A stretch of 64,000 nucleotides of DNA from positions 10,819,506-10,883,505 of the forward strand of contig CM055095.1 of the NCBI GenBank assembly GCA_029204225.1, in the 5' to 3' direction. This stretch comes from Diphasiastrum complanatum. Taxonomy: Eukaryota; Streptophyta; Lycopodiopsida; Lycopodiales; Lycopodiaceae. A program made the translations under genes and the position numbers. Position 1 is the stretch's first letter; each line of letters opens with the position of its first letter. The notes under the pieces are model-generated. The model ran no database searches and was not told where the DNA came from. It saw only the letters and a list, made by a program, of their open reading frames with translations. This document shows, one piece after another, positions 9,870-21,835 of the stretch.

Positions 9870-10690
9870 TTATCAATGGATTTGACCCCTACCATGCGAT
9901 ATAGCTCAAAATTATTGTCTGTCACTTGAGATAAGGCATTGAGTGACCAAGTTAGAGTAATTTGGAGTTTATGACATTCATGTAACCTTGAATGCAGTGC
10001 TTTCAAGTGAGACAACTCAATTTTGGTCCTAATTACTCATTATTGTTCTTTGAGTGATCATAATTGCCAACATCACATCAGATAGCTCAATCTTGGTGTC
10101 TATCAATGTAAATAGCCCCATTTTGGCATCTCTATCACTCGAGAAAATCAAAATTTGCTACCTCACATATGATTTTGCTGCTTATTACTTGACATGGCTC
10201 TATCAAGTGACTAGACTCAACATGTAATATATTACGACAACTCAAGATCAACCCCTCGTCAAACCCCTATTACACGTGATAACTGAAATTTTATGTCTAT
10301 GCGTGGTTTTGTTGCTTATCACCCGACATGGCTCATCAAGTGATCAGACTCAACCAATCCCAAGTCTACTATACTAAGATAGCTCAAGCTTGGCCCATTG
10401 TCAATGAAATTGACTCATATCACATGAGATAACTAAAATTTGATGTGTATATTTTGGAATAGATCACTTTTGGTGAATATCACTGAAGGTTTCTCATAGA
10501 GTGACCAAATCCGAGAAATTGTGTGCTCATGAAATAGATCAAAGTCGATTCCCATCACTTGAGACAGTTCAAATCTAATGTCCAATACAAGATCTTGGTC
10601 CTTATCAATTGACATAGAAGATTGAGTGACTAAAGTTGGTCAATCTATGATTTGGAACAATCAATTTTGGCCCCTGATAGATTGAATCTA
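9870..10690. repeat. degenerate dispersed repeat (GCTCAA..TTGG..TATCACTTGAGATA)
   Basis: Words such as GATAGCTCAA, TTTTGGTCCT, ATCACTTGAGATA and GAGTGACCAA recur at loose spacings of about 50-100 bp (for example 9900, 10015, 10080, 10375, 10425, 10555, 10620). The copies are strongly diverged. It looks like an old satellite or LTR-internal repeat. No gene is visible. Confidence 0.5.
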
Positions 10691-13190
10691 GTCCTTGGGT
10701 GGGATGATTAGTCTGTTTCTTGGAAGGAGAAGAGAGCAATAGTTTTACTATAAGAAGAGATTATGGCAGCAGAGATGTAATATAGGAGCATGAGCACTTC
10801 AACAGATGGACATTGCAAATGCTCAATTTTTTCTTTTATGCTCTCAATGATCCTCTAAAATCAAATCCGACTGTGATACAATCAATTAGTCCTAGCAATC
10901 CTCTTAGCATTGCCGGTAGCACCTCTACACAAGACCACAACCAAGGATTTCACAAACAAACATGTTTGATCCATTCCTCAATGCTAGCAATACACCTAAC
11001 AACATCCGCCGAGTTGCGGCTAGCTATTTCCTTTCCATCCGCTCAACACAAAGTCCGAAAACACCCACCACATTCCCCTGCGCTCTTGTCAATTGCTCCC
11101 ATCTCCATCCATCAACAATTCCTTCACAACAAAAACGATTTAGTGATGCATTGCATATGCCAAAGATAGGTAACATGTGACAATTCAAGGCCTGGATGTT
11201 TTTAGCATTGATCAAAATGAGCTCGACTATTTTTCTCATAGTGCTTGGGGGACAGAGGCACCTTGTTTGCTACGTGTCGTCTCCCAAGGTCCGTGTGTTT
11301 CAAGAGATGGCCTGGGCGGGGTGTTCTAGACAATGTTCTGACAAATTGATTCATTCCTAGCTCAAGAGGTATGTTTCACCCTCGTTGAGTATAAAGTCGC
11401 CTATGTGTTTCAAGAGGGTCAACGATAACTTATATCATACAATAGTATCATGAACCATCCCCGATACCCAACAGTTTGTGTTGTTTCATTTTTTGGATTA
11501 GTTGAATATAGTTTAAATTCATGAAAATTTGTTTACCTAACATAGTCAAATTAGTTGATGACTGTCATTTTATGCACAGTAATGTAGTATTTTTGTAATT
11601 TACTGTTTACTGGATAGATTAAATTTTAGTCAACATGAAATAGTTTAATAGTAATTAAAATTCCCAATCCTAAAAGGGTGTGTAGCCCTTACTTTTATCC
11701 CATTGAAGACAAGCTTCTAATCTTTAGGGAGGGAAGATGAAGTGACATTATGAAATAAGACATAACCGCAAGGTTTAGGTAAATTAAGTAACGCATTTAA
11801 CTGTAACGAGATTGAAATAGAATGATATTAGGTATGCTCTATGTTACATGGAAACAAATTTGACATGGATTCATTGTTAGGGTTGTGATTATGAAATATG
11901 ACATTACCGCAAGGTTTAAGTATTTTAATTAACACATTTAACTCTAAATTGTTTGAATCTAGATCTAAATATGCGTCATCTCGACACTCATTTGAATCAA
12001 GATCTAAATATAATCATGGATTTCCTACCATGTTTAATTTCTTTGAGAATGTGAGGATAGTTGACTGATCCTCAATTGTCTCTTTTATTTGCACACCATC
12101 AAAAACTCTATTCAGAGGATGTGCGACCGGAGGAATTCATGGTATCCTCCATTTGGACCGTGCCCAACAAATTTGAGTCAAGTTGTTTTTAAAGGAAAAA
12201 CACTATGAACATTAAAAGAAAAAAAGGGGAGGGGAGGGATGAGGCTAGCACTCTCTTGTGGAAGCCAATTGTCGGGGCATGCCATCCCCTACCATGATGC
12301 TCGGTTTCAATTTGTGAAAGATTCTGGAGTAATACTATCTTCGTGTTTTTGGTTATCTTTGGTAGATGTCTATATTGATGATGCATTAATGCTTTTCACT
12401 ATAGTATGACCTTCATAGAGGTTGGGATCAAATCTAAACATGTGTTCATTATTGGGAGACTCAAGTAGGTGTTGATTAGGTTTTGGTTCTATTTCATTTT
12501 GAAAAAGTGTAGAAATTGCCTAACATAAAAGGAAGTGATTTTTGATGCAACTATTATTTGAATCTTCAATTTTCACAAAAGCAACCATAACAAACATTGC
12601 TAATGCCCAATTTAACAACCCGTACTACAAAACAACAAGCACAAAGGTCGTGCTACTAATACACTAATATATCACATCCTCAAATAATAATTCCAAACAC
12701 AGTTGCTATGTAGTAGCTACACAGACCACTAAGCACATCCATGAAGACTTTCTCATAGGCTTACAAACCCTACAACATGTTCTAGGTTCTTATAATTTAA
12801 AAATAACATGCACAAAACCAACTATCAATGAATTCTTACAAATACTATATTTTTTTTCAAAGTTTTATATCATCTGATTTGTAGCTTCAGCCCAACATGC
12901 CACTAAAATCTTGTCTAATGTGGTGATCTTCTTTGACTGCCTTTCTTATTTTTGTTTTGCAGTCTGGTGCAGGGCCACTTGTGATCTTATTTGATCACCT
13001 TTTGTATTGTTTCATTAGTTGCTACTATACAAGCATTACTTTTTATACATTGTACATCCATTATAAGGCCAATGTTATAAAAGCCAAGGATGGATAATTC
13101 TTCTTAAAAGCAAGCAAACCGAACCATGAACTCCCGTCATTTATTATACATGGGCGCTAAAAAGTAGCCTCTCTTCTCCCAACCCAAAAC
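10691..13190. other. long intergenic stretch without a recognised gene
   Basis: An ORF at 10813-11169 and its shifted partner at 10962-11180 look like no family I know. A roughly 60-bp segment at 11743-11805 (ATGAAATAAGACATAACCGC) recurs diverged at 11890-11950, and the motif AGATCTAAATAT recurs at about 11960 and 12000. The remainder is AT-rich and unassigned. Confidence 0.35.
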
Positions 13191-13194
13191 ATCT

Positions 13195-13682
13195 CTAAGC
13201 TGAATTCTTCCTCCTAGCGAGTTTCTCGTCCTCGCTCTCCGTCAATGTGCCTTTATCAATATCGAGCGCTACGTTCACAGGTGCTATCGCATGTAACTCA
13301 TCTTTGTCCTTTGCCCTAGTGTCAAAATGAGAATGGAACACTGACTCTAGAGTTGATTCAGAGGCTATGTGGGGACAATTATGGGTGACACCAGATCAAG
13401 TTTGGTTCACCAGGTTTTAATATTCATACTGTACAGCAGCCGAGAGTCAACTTACCGTCAACCAGCAACTTTGATGCAACTTAGAGTTCAAACTAATACT
13501 AATTCTGCCTTTTATTTCAAAGTTCTGATGGGATGATATTTTCTAAGAACGCTTGGAATATCATAGCTAATGCTTTAGAAACGTTAGTACGATCAATACC
13601 ATGCCAATATTTGAAATAATTTTGAAGAAGTAGACAATATATGATGAAGCGGCCAGACTCTCCATCACATGAGCATAATCTG
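13195..13682 (-). other. possible exons of an unrecognised host gene
   Basis: Two coding-like minus-strand blocks stand out. The first, after an acceptor-like AGGGCAG near 13681, reads LCSCDGESGRFIIYCLL and continues to FLENIIPSEL before a stop near 13519. The second, after ACATAG at 13365, reads through VNVALDIDKGTLTESEDEK to ARRKNSA and a stop at 13195. A GTAAGT donor lies at about 13454. The blocks do not join into one open frame as read, so this may be a decayed gene or two gene ends. I do not recognise either peptide. Confidence 0.25.
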
Positions 13683-13941
13683 CCCTAGACGGCTATGCTT
13701 CTGGCATTTTGCTACATGAAAGAACATCAACCTAGTTATCCCTCTTTGAATGTTTCTATGTGAAAATTGAACGCACGTTAGCAAAAGGGAATAAAGAAAC
13801 TGTTCTTTGATGACTAACATAGTGAAGTCTGACGCATCACCATTTTTTCGGTAATACCCAATTCCGCTTTTAACCAATAAGACAAAACTCTGCAACATGA
13901 TTAAGCATCATTATAGCACAGTTGCTGAAGACGAAGAAATA

Positions 13942-13957
13942 AAGAGAGAGAGAGAGA
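13942..13957. repeat. short AG microsatellite
   Basis: An (AG)8-type run downstream of the host-like gene, of no evident function. Confidence 0.7.
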
Positions 13958-14145
13958 GGTGCTCACTAGAGAGGGAATAAACATGCATATTGATTCCAGA
14001 TCCATGCATAATTGAGTGATAAACTCCAGAAGTTAAGCGGTTATTGTTCCAAAATGAAAAATTTACAAGCTTCAACACGAATGAAGAAAATAAAACGTGG
14101 AACAACACAGACTAAGATATTGGAGGACAAAACATTGTAGATCTA

Positions 14146-14664
14146 TTATCTATCGGAGCTCTGGAGCCATTTTCCATCTTTGTTCAGCTGCCAAACACGT
14201 ATTCCATTGACACCTGCACACGATTATAAATTCAAGAAATAGTGGTCCATACAACCTGCGTTTTATAATTATAAGGCTCAAAAATAGCACTAGAAACATT
14301 AAAAGCGAAAGAAGAACTTTATACCTGAATCAGCTTTGAAGTTTCTCACCAGCAAAGTCAATTGTTGCATCTCAGGCAAAAAGGTTTTCATCTCTTCGGG
14401 ATTTTCAAATCGCACGGGATACTTGACCTTTACAATATTTACATTGCTCATATTTCCAGAAGAGGAAAACATTACATATTCCCTATAGCCCTGGTATGGA
14501 TCCCAGGGCATCCATCCTAAAGAGCGCATAATTGAATCAACTTCATCGTCACCTAAATTGGGCGCTTGTCCTGGAAACTTTTCATGACTTATCTGGCGTG
14601 ATCCATCACCCTTAGCAGGCGTGGAGTTTGATATTTCCTGGATATTCGAGGGATAATTTTCCAT
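14146..14664 (-). CDS. small two-exon host-like protein, function unknown
   Basis: Exon 1 (14664-14325, 340 nt) and exon 2 (14213-14146, 68 nt) join across a 111-bp GT-AG intron into exactly 136 codons, a 135-residue protein plus stop. The ATG at 14664 is the first ATG downstream of the TATA box, with purine at -3 and G at +4; an upstream in-frame GTG is not the start. The protein has a polar N-terminus, an acidic GDDEVDSIM segment, an aromatic stretch (WMPWDPYQGYREYVMF) and a hydrophobic C-terminal half ending in GIRVWQLNKDGKW. No signal peptide or membrane segment is seen. I do not recognise the family. Intact splice sites, a clean frame and a promoter distinguish it from the transposon debris around it. 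Confidence 0.6.
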
Positions 14665-14767
14665 TTCGTGGGGAAACAGATGAATTTTGCTGCGCAGAAT
14701 TGCTACAGAATGCGTATCTTCTATCACGTGACAAAGAACGCTCAGAAAAGTCTGCGTCAGTTGGACA

Positions 14768-14799
14768 CTCTCACTCACTCACTCTCTCTCTCTCTCTCT

Positions 14800-14839
<40 letters not shown>
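14768..14839. repeat. (TC)n(AC)n compound microsatellite in the 5' leader
   Basis: A TC run followed by an AC run of about 13 units. Read on the minus strand it is (GT)n(GA)n, lying between the TATA box and the start codon of the small host-like gene. GA/CT repeats are common in plant 5' leaders. Confidence 0.85.
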
Positions 14840-14840
<1 letters not shown>

Positions 14841-14842
14841 CT

Positions 14843-14850
14843 TATTTATA
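14843..14850 (-). promoter_or_regulatory. TATA box of the 14.1-14.7 kb gene
   Basis: Minus-strand TATAAATA. Transcription would begin about 30 bp downstream, near 14815, giving a leader of about 150 nt without any upstream ATG. Confidence 0.55.
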
Positions 14851-14859
14851 CTTGTGCGG

Positions 14860-16290
14860 GTGGTTGTTGAATTCAGTCCCCGCAACCCTAAAAGTAAAAG
14901 CAAAGAACCGCGAACTTTTGAATTTTAAAGATTTTGTCCATTCAAAAGGTTTGCCATGTGGATATTGCTTCGTGGGTTCAATGTGGTGGGAAATTGAGTT
15001 CAACAATAACAATTATATTACCTTTTTGCAACAATTGAAGTGCATTGAAAAGCCACATATTAGAATCCTTTCTTCTTTATTATGTGGCTCATGTGGAAAT
15101 CTACAATTTAGCTTTTCAACATGATCTTCCCACTCTTAGATGTCTACTTCCACTAGTGTAACCTTTTATGATTGCCTTTGATTCTTTGGTGGAAAATCAA
15201 CAATTACATTTTTCAAAATACTCTCACATAGCAAACTTATTCCTTCACTCAGCTTATTGTTGGTTGCATGTCCAATTCTTCCACTCTTGCAACTCTCCTA
15301 TGACTATTTGTACTCTATGGGTGATGTTGCTATTGGTGAGCCCTCTAGTCAATACCTCCTTCATTGTTCTTCCATCACACAAGGGGCTATTGCATCTCAC
15401 AAAGCTCAAGAGAAGGAGCAAGATTACAATGACCATGCGTCTGGTAAAAAATTAATCCCCTTTGCTTTAAAAACATATGGATGTCTTCATAAATTTAATA
15501 ATTTTTGTCCTTATCTACAGAGCTTGTTGTAAAATGGAGGGACAAAATGTTACATCACATCCACCATTGTATCTTTCTAGCATCGATGTATTTATATTGC
15601 ATTGCAACATTTTCAAACACTTTCAAATCTTTGACAAGCTCAATTTGCAGGAGCGACTGCTTTACCTATTAGTGACATTATTCTTGTTAATGACTTGCGT
15701 CAAGTAGTAGGCTTCGAGTAAGAATTTTATTGTCTTCTTTTTTATTAAGCTAATAATTTTTTTTGCTTTTCTTCTTGATATGACACATTCATGGAGGTCA
15801 AATATGCTCCATACACTCCTTTAACTAACTTGGTTGCAATTTTGATCAAATTGAGAATGTGTATAGTGCTATATATTTTCCATGAATGCTTTTCGATATG
15901 AGCAACCTTATAGATATTTAGTTACATAGAGTCAGTTTATATAAAAATGACTTTATTTTGAACAACAACATTGTATGTTAGATTATTCTCCTAATTCTCC
16001 CACTGACCGAATAATCGATCTTTAATCTCCATCCATTCTATTATCCAGTTTTGTAGTTTTATGCATCTTTCTACACAGTCTGCATAAATACTCGGGAATC
16101 GCTCACGGTTGGCTCCGACAATCTTTATTGAACATCATCCAACATATCGACGTCCCCTACGAAAGTCGAAGACTTCCGCCACTTCGGCCATGTCGAATGA
16201 AAGACAATTATTGTTTCACTTGAATTGAGGCTACATACTTGCCCTAACTGATTTGCAAGTAGATTTTGGGAAGTCCTAACTTGATGGATG
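14860..16290. other. unassigned stretch
   Basis: Several short plus-strand ORFs lie here (14852-15124, 15168-15455, 15257-15532). The peptide LIPFALKTYGCLHKFNNFCP near 15450-15515 faintly recalls C-terminal peptides of LINE-type reverse transcriptases, but this rests on memory and is weak. No complete gene is visible. Confidence 0.25.
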
Positions 16291-16291
16291 C

Positions 16292-17240
16292 CAGCTCATT
16301 ATGGCCAACTGGCTATTGTGATCTGCGACCTAATAGTTGTCCTACTGGATGTGCGTCAATTGCTTAGTATAAATAGTTGATCATTAAACATTTTCATAAG
16401 TTCTCTATTATGCTTTTGTTCTAGCTTCGTTACTCATGCTTACTGCTTGTCAGTGGATATTTCCTAGAAATTCTAGCAAACATTTTCCATCTACTTAGCA
16501 ACATATCAAACATTCAGATTGGCAGCATATCTGAAGCTCAAACTTCGAAAGAAGTATGGGACATCCTAAGCTTAATATCTGGTGTGAGAGACATAACTTC
16601 TAAGTTACATCTAAAAAAAAATGTTCACTCTCAAGATGTTAAATAATGATTCACTTCAGAATAACGTTAACCATTTAAGAATCCTTGCAACAGATGGCCG
16701 CTGTCAGATCAGTCATTGACAATCAAGATGCAATTATGACATTGCTTTCAAGCAAGCCCTCTACATATGAGAACTGTGTGATGACCATATCGACACACTC
16801 AGATTCAACTCTTACTAAATTAATCTATTATCAAGTATTTCACCATGTTGTCTAGTTTTCCACAAACTTCTGCCTTGAGTAGCCAAGTAGAACCTCTCGC
16901 CTTTGAATATTGAGGTGCAGCTAGTATCTCTTTCCAAACCAAGTATTGAATCTTGGTTTCTTTTCCAGAATACGTCGTCACTTAGTCTTCATCAGAGGGC
17001 GATCCTATAAGGCCACAATCTTATCAGATGTACATCCATTGTTGTTCGATTTTGGGAATGACATGGAATATTCTAAAATATGGCAAGATGCTTTTGCAAT
17101 AAGCTTGACATTACATAACTAAAGTAGAGAGTCGTAAGTATTAGAAAGGCGACCACTTGAAATACTATGTGTGTGAGTCCAATATTTCGCCTTAGGCTAA
17201 ATAGTGCCATGGAGCACAATTATTAAATAAAGTATTTTAA
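16292..17240 (+). pseudogene. copia LTR fragment and gag remnant
   Basis: An LTR piece with a TATA box (AGTATAAATAG near 16368) is followed by gag-like sequence. Readable blocks include TSKEVWDILSLISGVRDITS, KLHLKK and, in a shifted frame, SVIDNQDAIMTLLSS and YENCVMTISTHSDSTL, all typical of copia Gag. Several frameshifts are present. The downstream part (16840-17400) recurs in reverse complement at 36595-37140, where it abuts a purine tract and LTR, so both derive from one copia family. Confidence 0.65.
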
Positions 17241-18614
17241 ACTTAGCTTTTGTAAATTTACAAAGTTGGAAAACACAACGTGTCCTCAAATAAAACAAAG
17301 TGATCTTGATGGTCAAGACTGTGATCTTGATGGAACTTCAGTAGCCAATCAGAGTGAAGGGGACTCACCTCTCAAATGTAGAAGAGGGAGCCATTTCCTT
17401 TGTATTTGAACAACATCTACTCTTCCTAATAAAACTATGTCCATTTTATCTTGGAATCTTTCTCTCTCTATCATCCCTTTCATCAACAATATCATGGAGT
17501 GATCATTAATATCCATCTGTAGGCTTTCTTTCATTGTTCACTTCCCTTGAGAAGATCAACCTCTTGAGGACAAGATCTAGAGCCAAGGACACCTAGATAA
17601 GAACAAATAAATGAAACCATCCATCCATCTCTCTCATCATTCATTCTATTGTTGTCCACTAAAATCCTTTAGTTGTGCATGTTTCTCTCATCTCTTCATA
17701 GCATTGTTACCATCCATCCTCCACATCAGTTACCATCCACGCCGTCGCAACGTTCACTTTTTTACCATCTCCATTCTGTATAACCGTTATCTTGTTTATA
17801 TATTATATCAGTTTGTTAAATCCATCTGTTACTCCACTTTCTGTTTTTGTTGTTCGTAATTTTTTCATCCATACCGCTCAATTTTTTATTTACTCTTTTC
17901 TTTTCTCGTTTCAAAAAGAAAAGAGAAAAAAAGTGGGACACCACAGTTGTGCAACCCTTGAAGCAATATCTTAGACTACACTAAATTCCAGCCATGACTA
18001 GCGAATTTGTCAAATTAGCTTCATTTTAGATGTTTCCTAATGAGACAGTTCAACAATACACCCTAGACAATTGTGCAAATTGGTGAAAGACAACGATCTA
18101 CTGAGCCTAGAGACCACAATAACCCAAATTCAAGTAATTTGAGACTATGGAATTTCAAGAGGTGTAGTATTTGATACTGGAATTCAATTTATTAGGTATG
18201 GTTAGAATAAAGATCATTTAGGTCAATGTATGGATAGTATATTGTATAAGAAAATATGTTCAAGCCAAATCTTTTACTTATGAAATATAGCATACACGTA
18301 ATAGATTAGAATTTAATTGAACATTATAACAATAACATTATTTTCTTGTCATAAAATATAAGATCTCACTAACACTTGTTGAGATTTTTAGTGAATCAAT
18401 ATAATTGTAAAAACAAATAAATTAATAAGTTTATTTCAATTGGTATGTCTTGGATTCATATGCCAAGAGTCACCGACCCATCAACCTCATTACATAAATT
18501 GCCTCTCCATCTATCTCTTGCACAAGTCAAGGTCATGTCTTCTAAACATTGTCCCCAAGTTGTGGCCAGAACCATGACCCAATGATTACTTCATTATTTA
18601 AATAGCCTATCCAT
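17241..18614. other. no gene recognised
   Basis: To about 17400 this continues the copia internal region shared with 36595-37140. Afterwards come CT-rich and AT-rich stretches with short ORFs (17611-17974) that resemble nothing known. Confidence 0.35.
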
Positions 18615-18853
18615 AAAATATGATTCCATATCCCTATCTGAAATGCAACTTCCTGCCCCTGCCTAAAATGTATCTCCCTACCCCTGTCTACATTGTGGCT
18701 TCCTGACCCCGAGTAAAATGTGACTACTGGCCTTAAGTGAAACTCTCTCTGCCCCTGCCTACATTGACTTCCTGACCTCAACTAAAATGTGACTCCATGT
18801 AGTTGCCAAAAATGTGACTCCCTAGATCACTATCTAAAATGCAACACTTTGCC
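18615..18853. repeat. 25-bp degenerate tandem repeat array
   Basis: About nine and a half units with consensus near AAAATGTGACTCCCTGCCCC followed by TGCCT. The first five units start at 18615, 18640, 18665, 18690 and 18715, exactly 25 bp apart; later units vary from 21 to 28 bp. A single related unit (ATGCGACTCTCTGCCCCTGC) lies at about 19906-19926. Confidence 0.8.
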
Positions 18854-19027
18854 TCGTTGCGACTTGAACCAGCTTCAAGTTGTTGATTTCCATAAACTCG
18901 AACTAAGTTCAAGTTATTCAGTTCCAGATTTTTTTTTACTGAATTATGCATTAGAATGATGTGCATATATTTCTTTTATTCTTCAAATACTGAACTAGTA
19001 AATAAGTGTTTGTCCTGACCCTATTAA

Positions 19028-19925
19028 TCATTGTATAAGGACCCAACCATTCAGGCCTAGAATTTCTTTGCTAATTTCATTTTCTTTGAAGGATAATAAA
19101 CATAAACTTTCACACTTTTGGGTCTTTAAATATAATTTTTTTGCTTTTTGTTGTACTATCAATAAATTTAATAAAATTTCCAATCTCATAAAGAGGTTAT
19201 TTTGTTGAAGAATGTGCACCATTGTTGAACATCTGAAAACTTTAGAGAACATTGTTAATCTGGGACTAGGAGTAAATCAAGAATATCGACCATATAAAGT
19301 TTGAAATGGATTCTTGAACAATCAATGTATGAGAAGCATGTAGAACATATAGAGAGTACATTGATATCATCTATTTAGCCTTGCAATCTCAACTCAAATC
19401 AAGTTCAAGTTGATGTTTTGATTGAGATTTTAAAAGCATGAATTCAAGCCTATAAAAAGGGTACGCACTTGGTTAGAGGCAATTTCTTATGCAACTCCTT
19501 CAGATTCCTTTTCTTATATGCATAAAACTTTCTATTAATGTCATTTTCTTTGAAGGTTAATAAACATAAAGTTTCGGACTTTCTCTGCAGTTATAAAATA
19601 CATCTTTATAATAATCTTTCCTATTTTTTGGCTGTGTAATCTATAAATTTCATAAAATTGCCATTACGTATTATTTTTGGTAAAGAATTTTATACCATTG
19701 TTGAGCATTTTTAAAAATTGCATATCGTTGTTGAGCAATTTTAAAGTTTAGAAAATTTTGTAAGAGTCTAAAACAGGTGGAAATAACATATGGTTTTCTG
19801 TTATTTCCAACTTGAACCAAGTTTGAAGATCATTTAACTGACTTTTTTAAAGGCTTAAGTTTAAACCTATATTAAAGGATAGGCACTTGGTTGAAAGTAA
19901 TTGCTTATGCGACTCTCTGCCCCTG
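19028..19925. repeat. diverged tandem duplication of about 450 bp
   Basis: The stretch 19060-19500 is repeated in diverged form at 19530-19925. Shared blocks are CATTTTCTTTGAAGG with TAATAAACATAAA, CCATTGTTGA, and an end block around ACTTGGTT with GCTTATGCGACTC or CTTATGCAACTC. The first unit contains CTATAAAAAGG, a possible TATA box. This may be an old LTR pair or tandem LTR, but no TG..CA ends were fixed. Confidence 0.5.
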
Positions 19926-20653
19926 CTTAAAATAATTTCTTGGGATTCTTTCATTTTTGAGAGCCCTAGAAGCCCTATGACATTTTCCTTCAGAATAACT
20001 AAAGTTAATCAAATGTTTACATTCACAAGAATCTTTCAATGGCTCTTGCCCCAATCGATTGTTTTCGATATAATACCGTATGCTTGGAGCATCTCTAACA
20101 CAAAGCAAATATGGCCAAAGAATTGTATTCATAAAATCAACTTCAGAACAATTGTTAAAGGGATGAAGAAAAATCCCATTACCAAGTGGATTCATACAAG
20201 CTTTGTGTGGAGCATCATCAATCAACAAAGTATTGATTGGAAGCATTTCGTAGCATATGTTCCAAAGGTAGCTCAATGGCTTGAAAAAAGCGCAAACTTG
20301 TCGGTTTCCGGGCATTCTATACTTTGTCTCACTAAAGCTATTTGTTTGCAAATAATATGAAAGTTATAACGTGGTTTTCCAATTACATTAAAAAATGTAA
20401 CACATTCTTCAATGATTTGCATTGTCATAGAGCCCCAAACTATGACTTCATAATGTTGGAACAGATTATCCAAAAACAATGTTGCTCCTCTACGCAATTG
20501 AATTGTGTAATCTCCAAGCATGAAATATGCACATTCACTATTTGGTTTTCCTTGCCATTTCTTCACAAGAAATCCATTCAAGTTAAGTATTATATATTTC
20601 ATAGGCCGATGACACATTGATAGTCCCAATCCTACAATACAATCACATTGCAA
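19905..20653 (-). pseudogene. FCP1/NIF-like phosphatase domain, broken
   Basis: The N-terminal frame (20653-20273) has ILNLNGFLVKKW at the place of the catalytic DLDGTL-type motif, then LRRGATLFLDNLF and YEVIVWGSMT, matching the RPGxxxFL and VWSS blocks of FCP1-homology domains. The C-terminal frame (20351-19905) has INTLLIDDAPHKACMNP and FMNTILWPYL, the second half of the domain. One frameshift near 20285 separates them. Both Asp residues of the first motif are Asn, so the phosphotransfer site is lost even before the frameshift. It may be a captured gene fragment or a retired host gene. Confidence 0.6.
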
Positions 20654-21019
20654 ATTAAGAAAACAAATGTGCCATTCATTGAACTTTTTTTGATTTTATA
20701 ACTAGATACATTTACAATCATCGTTTTGATAAGACTTGGCAACAAGATAAATTGTCATTCCAAAGATCTTCGTAATAGACTGAATACCAAAAATTTCATT
20801 CTATAAATGTTCCAAATTAATTGATAGTTACAAAATCCATTCCATCCAAAATTTGTTGAAGCTCTACATTAGTTTTGGAGCATGCATATGGTCGATGCAA
20901 TATGTTTCCATGAGCATGCATATGGTCGATCCAATAGTTTTTTTATTGATTTTTGTGCTTTAGAATTACTAAATCTAAAAGGTGTTTAATCTAATGCTTG
21001 TATTTTTTGAATTTTGTAG
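20654..21019. other. AT-rich spacer
   Basis: A short duplicated word, GCATATGGTCGAT, occurs at about 20885 and 20920. No gene is visible. Confidence 0.4.
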
Positions 21020-21136
21020 AGAGGATCCACATCAAGTGCACCAACCGGAGTGGCCGATGATGAAAATGTTCCATTGGATCAAGGGGAGGAAGAGGAAGAG
21101 GAAGATAAAGATGCAAATTTCATTGATGATAGTTAA
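21020..21136 (+). pseudogene. terminal exon with an acidic tail
   Basis: After a pyrimidine-rich acceptor (GAATTTTGTAG) a frame reads RGSTSSAPTGVADDENVP and continues into a Glu/Asp run ending FIDDS and TAA. Acidic tails of this kind end several hAT transposases and chromatin proteins; nothing upstream identifies which. Assignment is uncertain. Confidence 0.3.
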
Positions 21137-21379
21137 GTATCTATAAACGTTTTTTGTAATTTTGTACATGATTGTCTTTGTACCAATTTTGTATATGATT
21201 GTCTTTGATATCAAACCGCCAGGAGGGAACGCCGGTGCCGGATTTTGGACTTGCGAGGCTTAGCCACGCGTGGCTGTGCCATGTTTCCATTGCCACGCTT
21301 GTTGCCACTCATAGCCAGAGTAGGATTCTACACCTCAAAACAAGAATGGGGTCCTTATCACTACATAATGGTGATGAGA

Positions 21380-21835
21380 AAGCAAACTTCACATCTAAAG
21401 GCAAAAAGAAGACTCATCCTTGCAAGAAGATCCAAGGCAAGGAGGCTGAGGTAAAGGATGGAGGATCTATCTCCAAAGGGAAGCAAAAGAACAAAGCAGA
21501 GTTAAAGTGTTTCTTTTGTGGGAAGAAAGGACACTTTGCTTCCGAATGCTATAAGAAGAAGAATGCACAAGGGAGTGAAGATCAAGGCAATCTTGCACAA
21601 GGGGAGGAGGAACACATCCTTGATGGTAGCATCTACACCAACATCAAGCCAAGAGACATGGTGGATTGAGAGTGGGGCTAGTTCTCACATGTCATTCAAC
21701 AAGAAATATTTCTCTTATCTACTTTCTTGTAATGATTCTAAGAAATCAATCTACACTATTAGTGATCAAGAATGCAAGATAGACTTAGAATTTGTTCTGA
21801 ACAGGAACATAGATCATGCTACACAGTAACACAGA
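21380..21835 (+). pseudogene. Ty1/copia gag end and protease start
   Basis: A Lys-rich stretch leads to a CCHC knuckle (CFFCGKKGHFASEC), a Gln/Glu-rich spacer and, after a frame change near 21660, WWIESGASSHMSFNKKYF, the protease entry with Glu in place of the catalytic Asp. The remaining protease is cut short at about 21830. It is the plus-strand counterpart of 9536-9846. Confidence 0.8.

Noticed and set aside
14628-15124. Plus-strand ORFs across the TC/AC microsatellite
   Set aside because: They are antisense to the small host-like gene's leader and first exon, with repeat-derived Ser/Leu and His/Thr runs.
15430-15530. LINE reverse-transcriptase end
   Set aside because: Only a short peptide (TYGCLHKFNNF) is suggestive; no RT active site or endonuclease motif is present nearby, so it is mentioned but not called.
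18615-18853. Regular short repeats as a possible CRISPR array
   Set aside because: Units are contiguous without unique spacers, strongly diverged, and the DNA is plant nuclear. The same holds for the 33-bp units at 54272.
19887-20360. Plus-strand 157-codon ORF
   Set aside because: It is antisense to the FCP1-like pseudogene, which carries the recognisable motifs.
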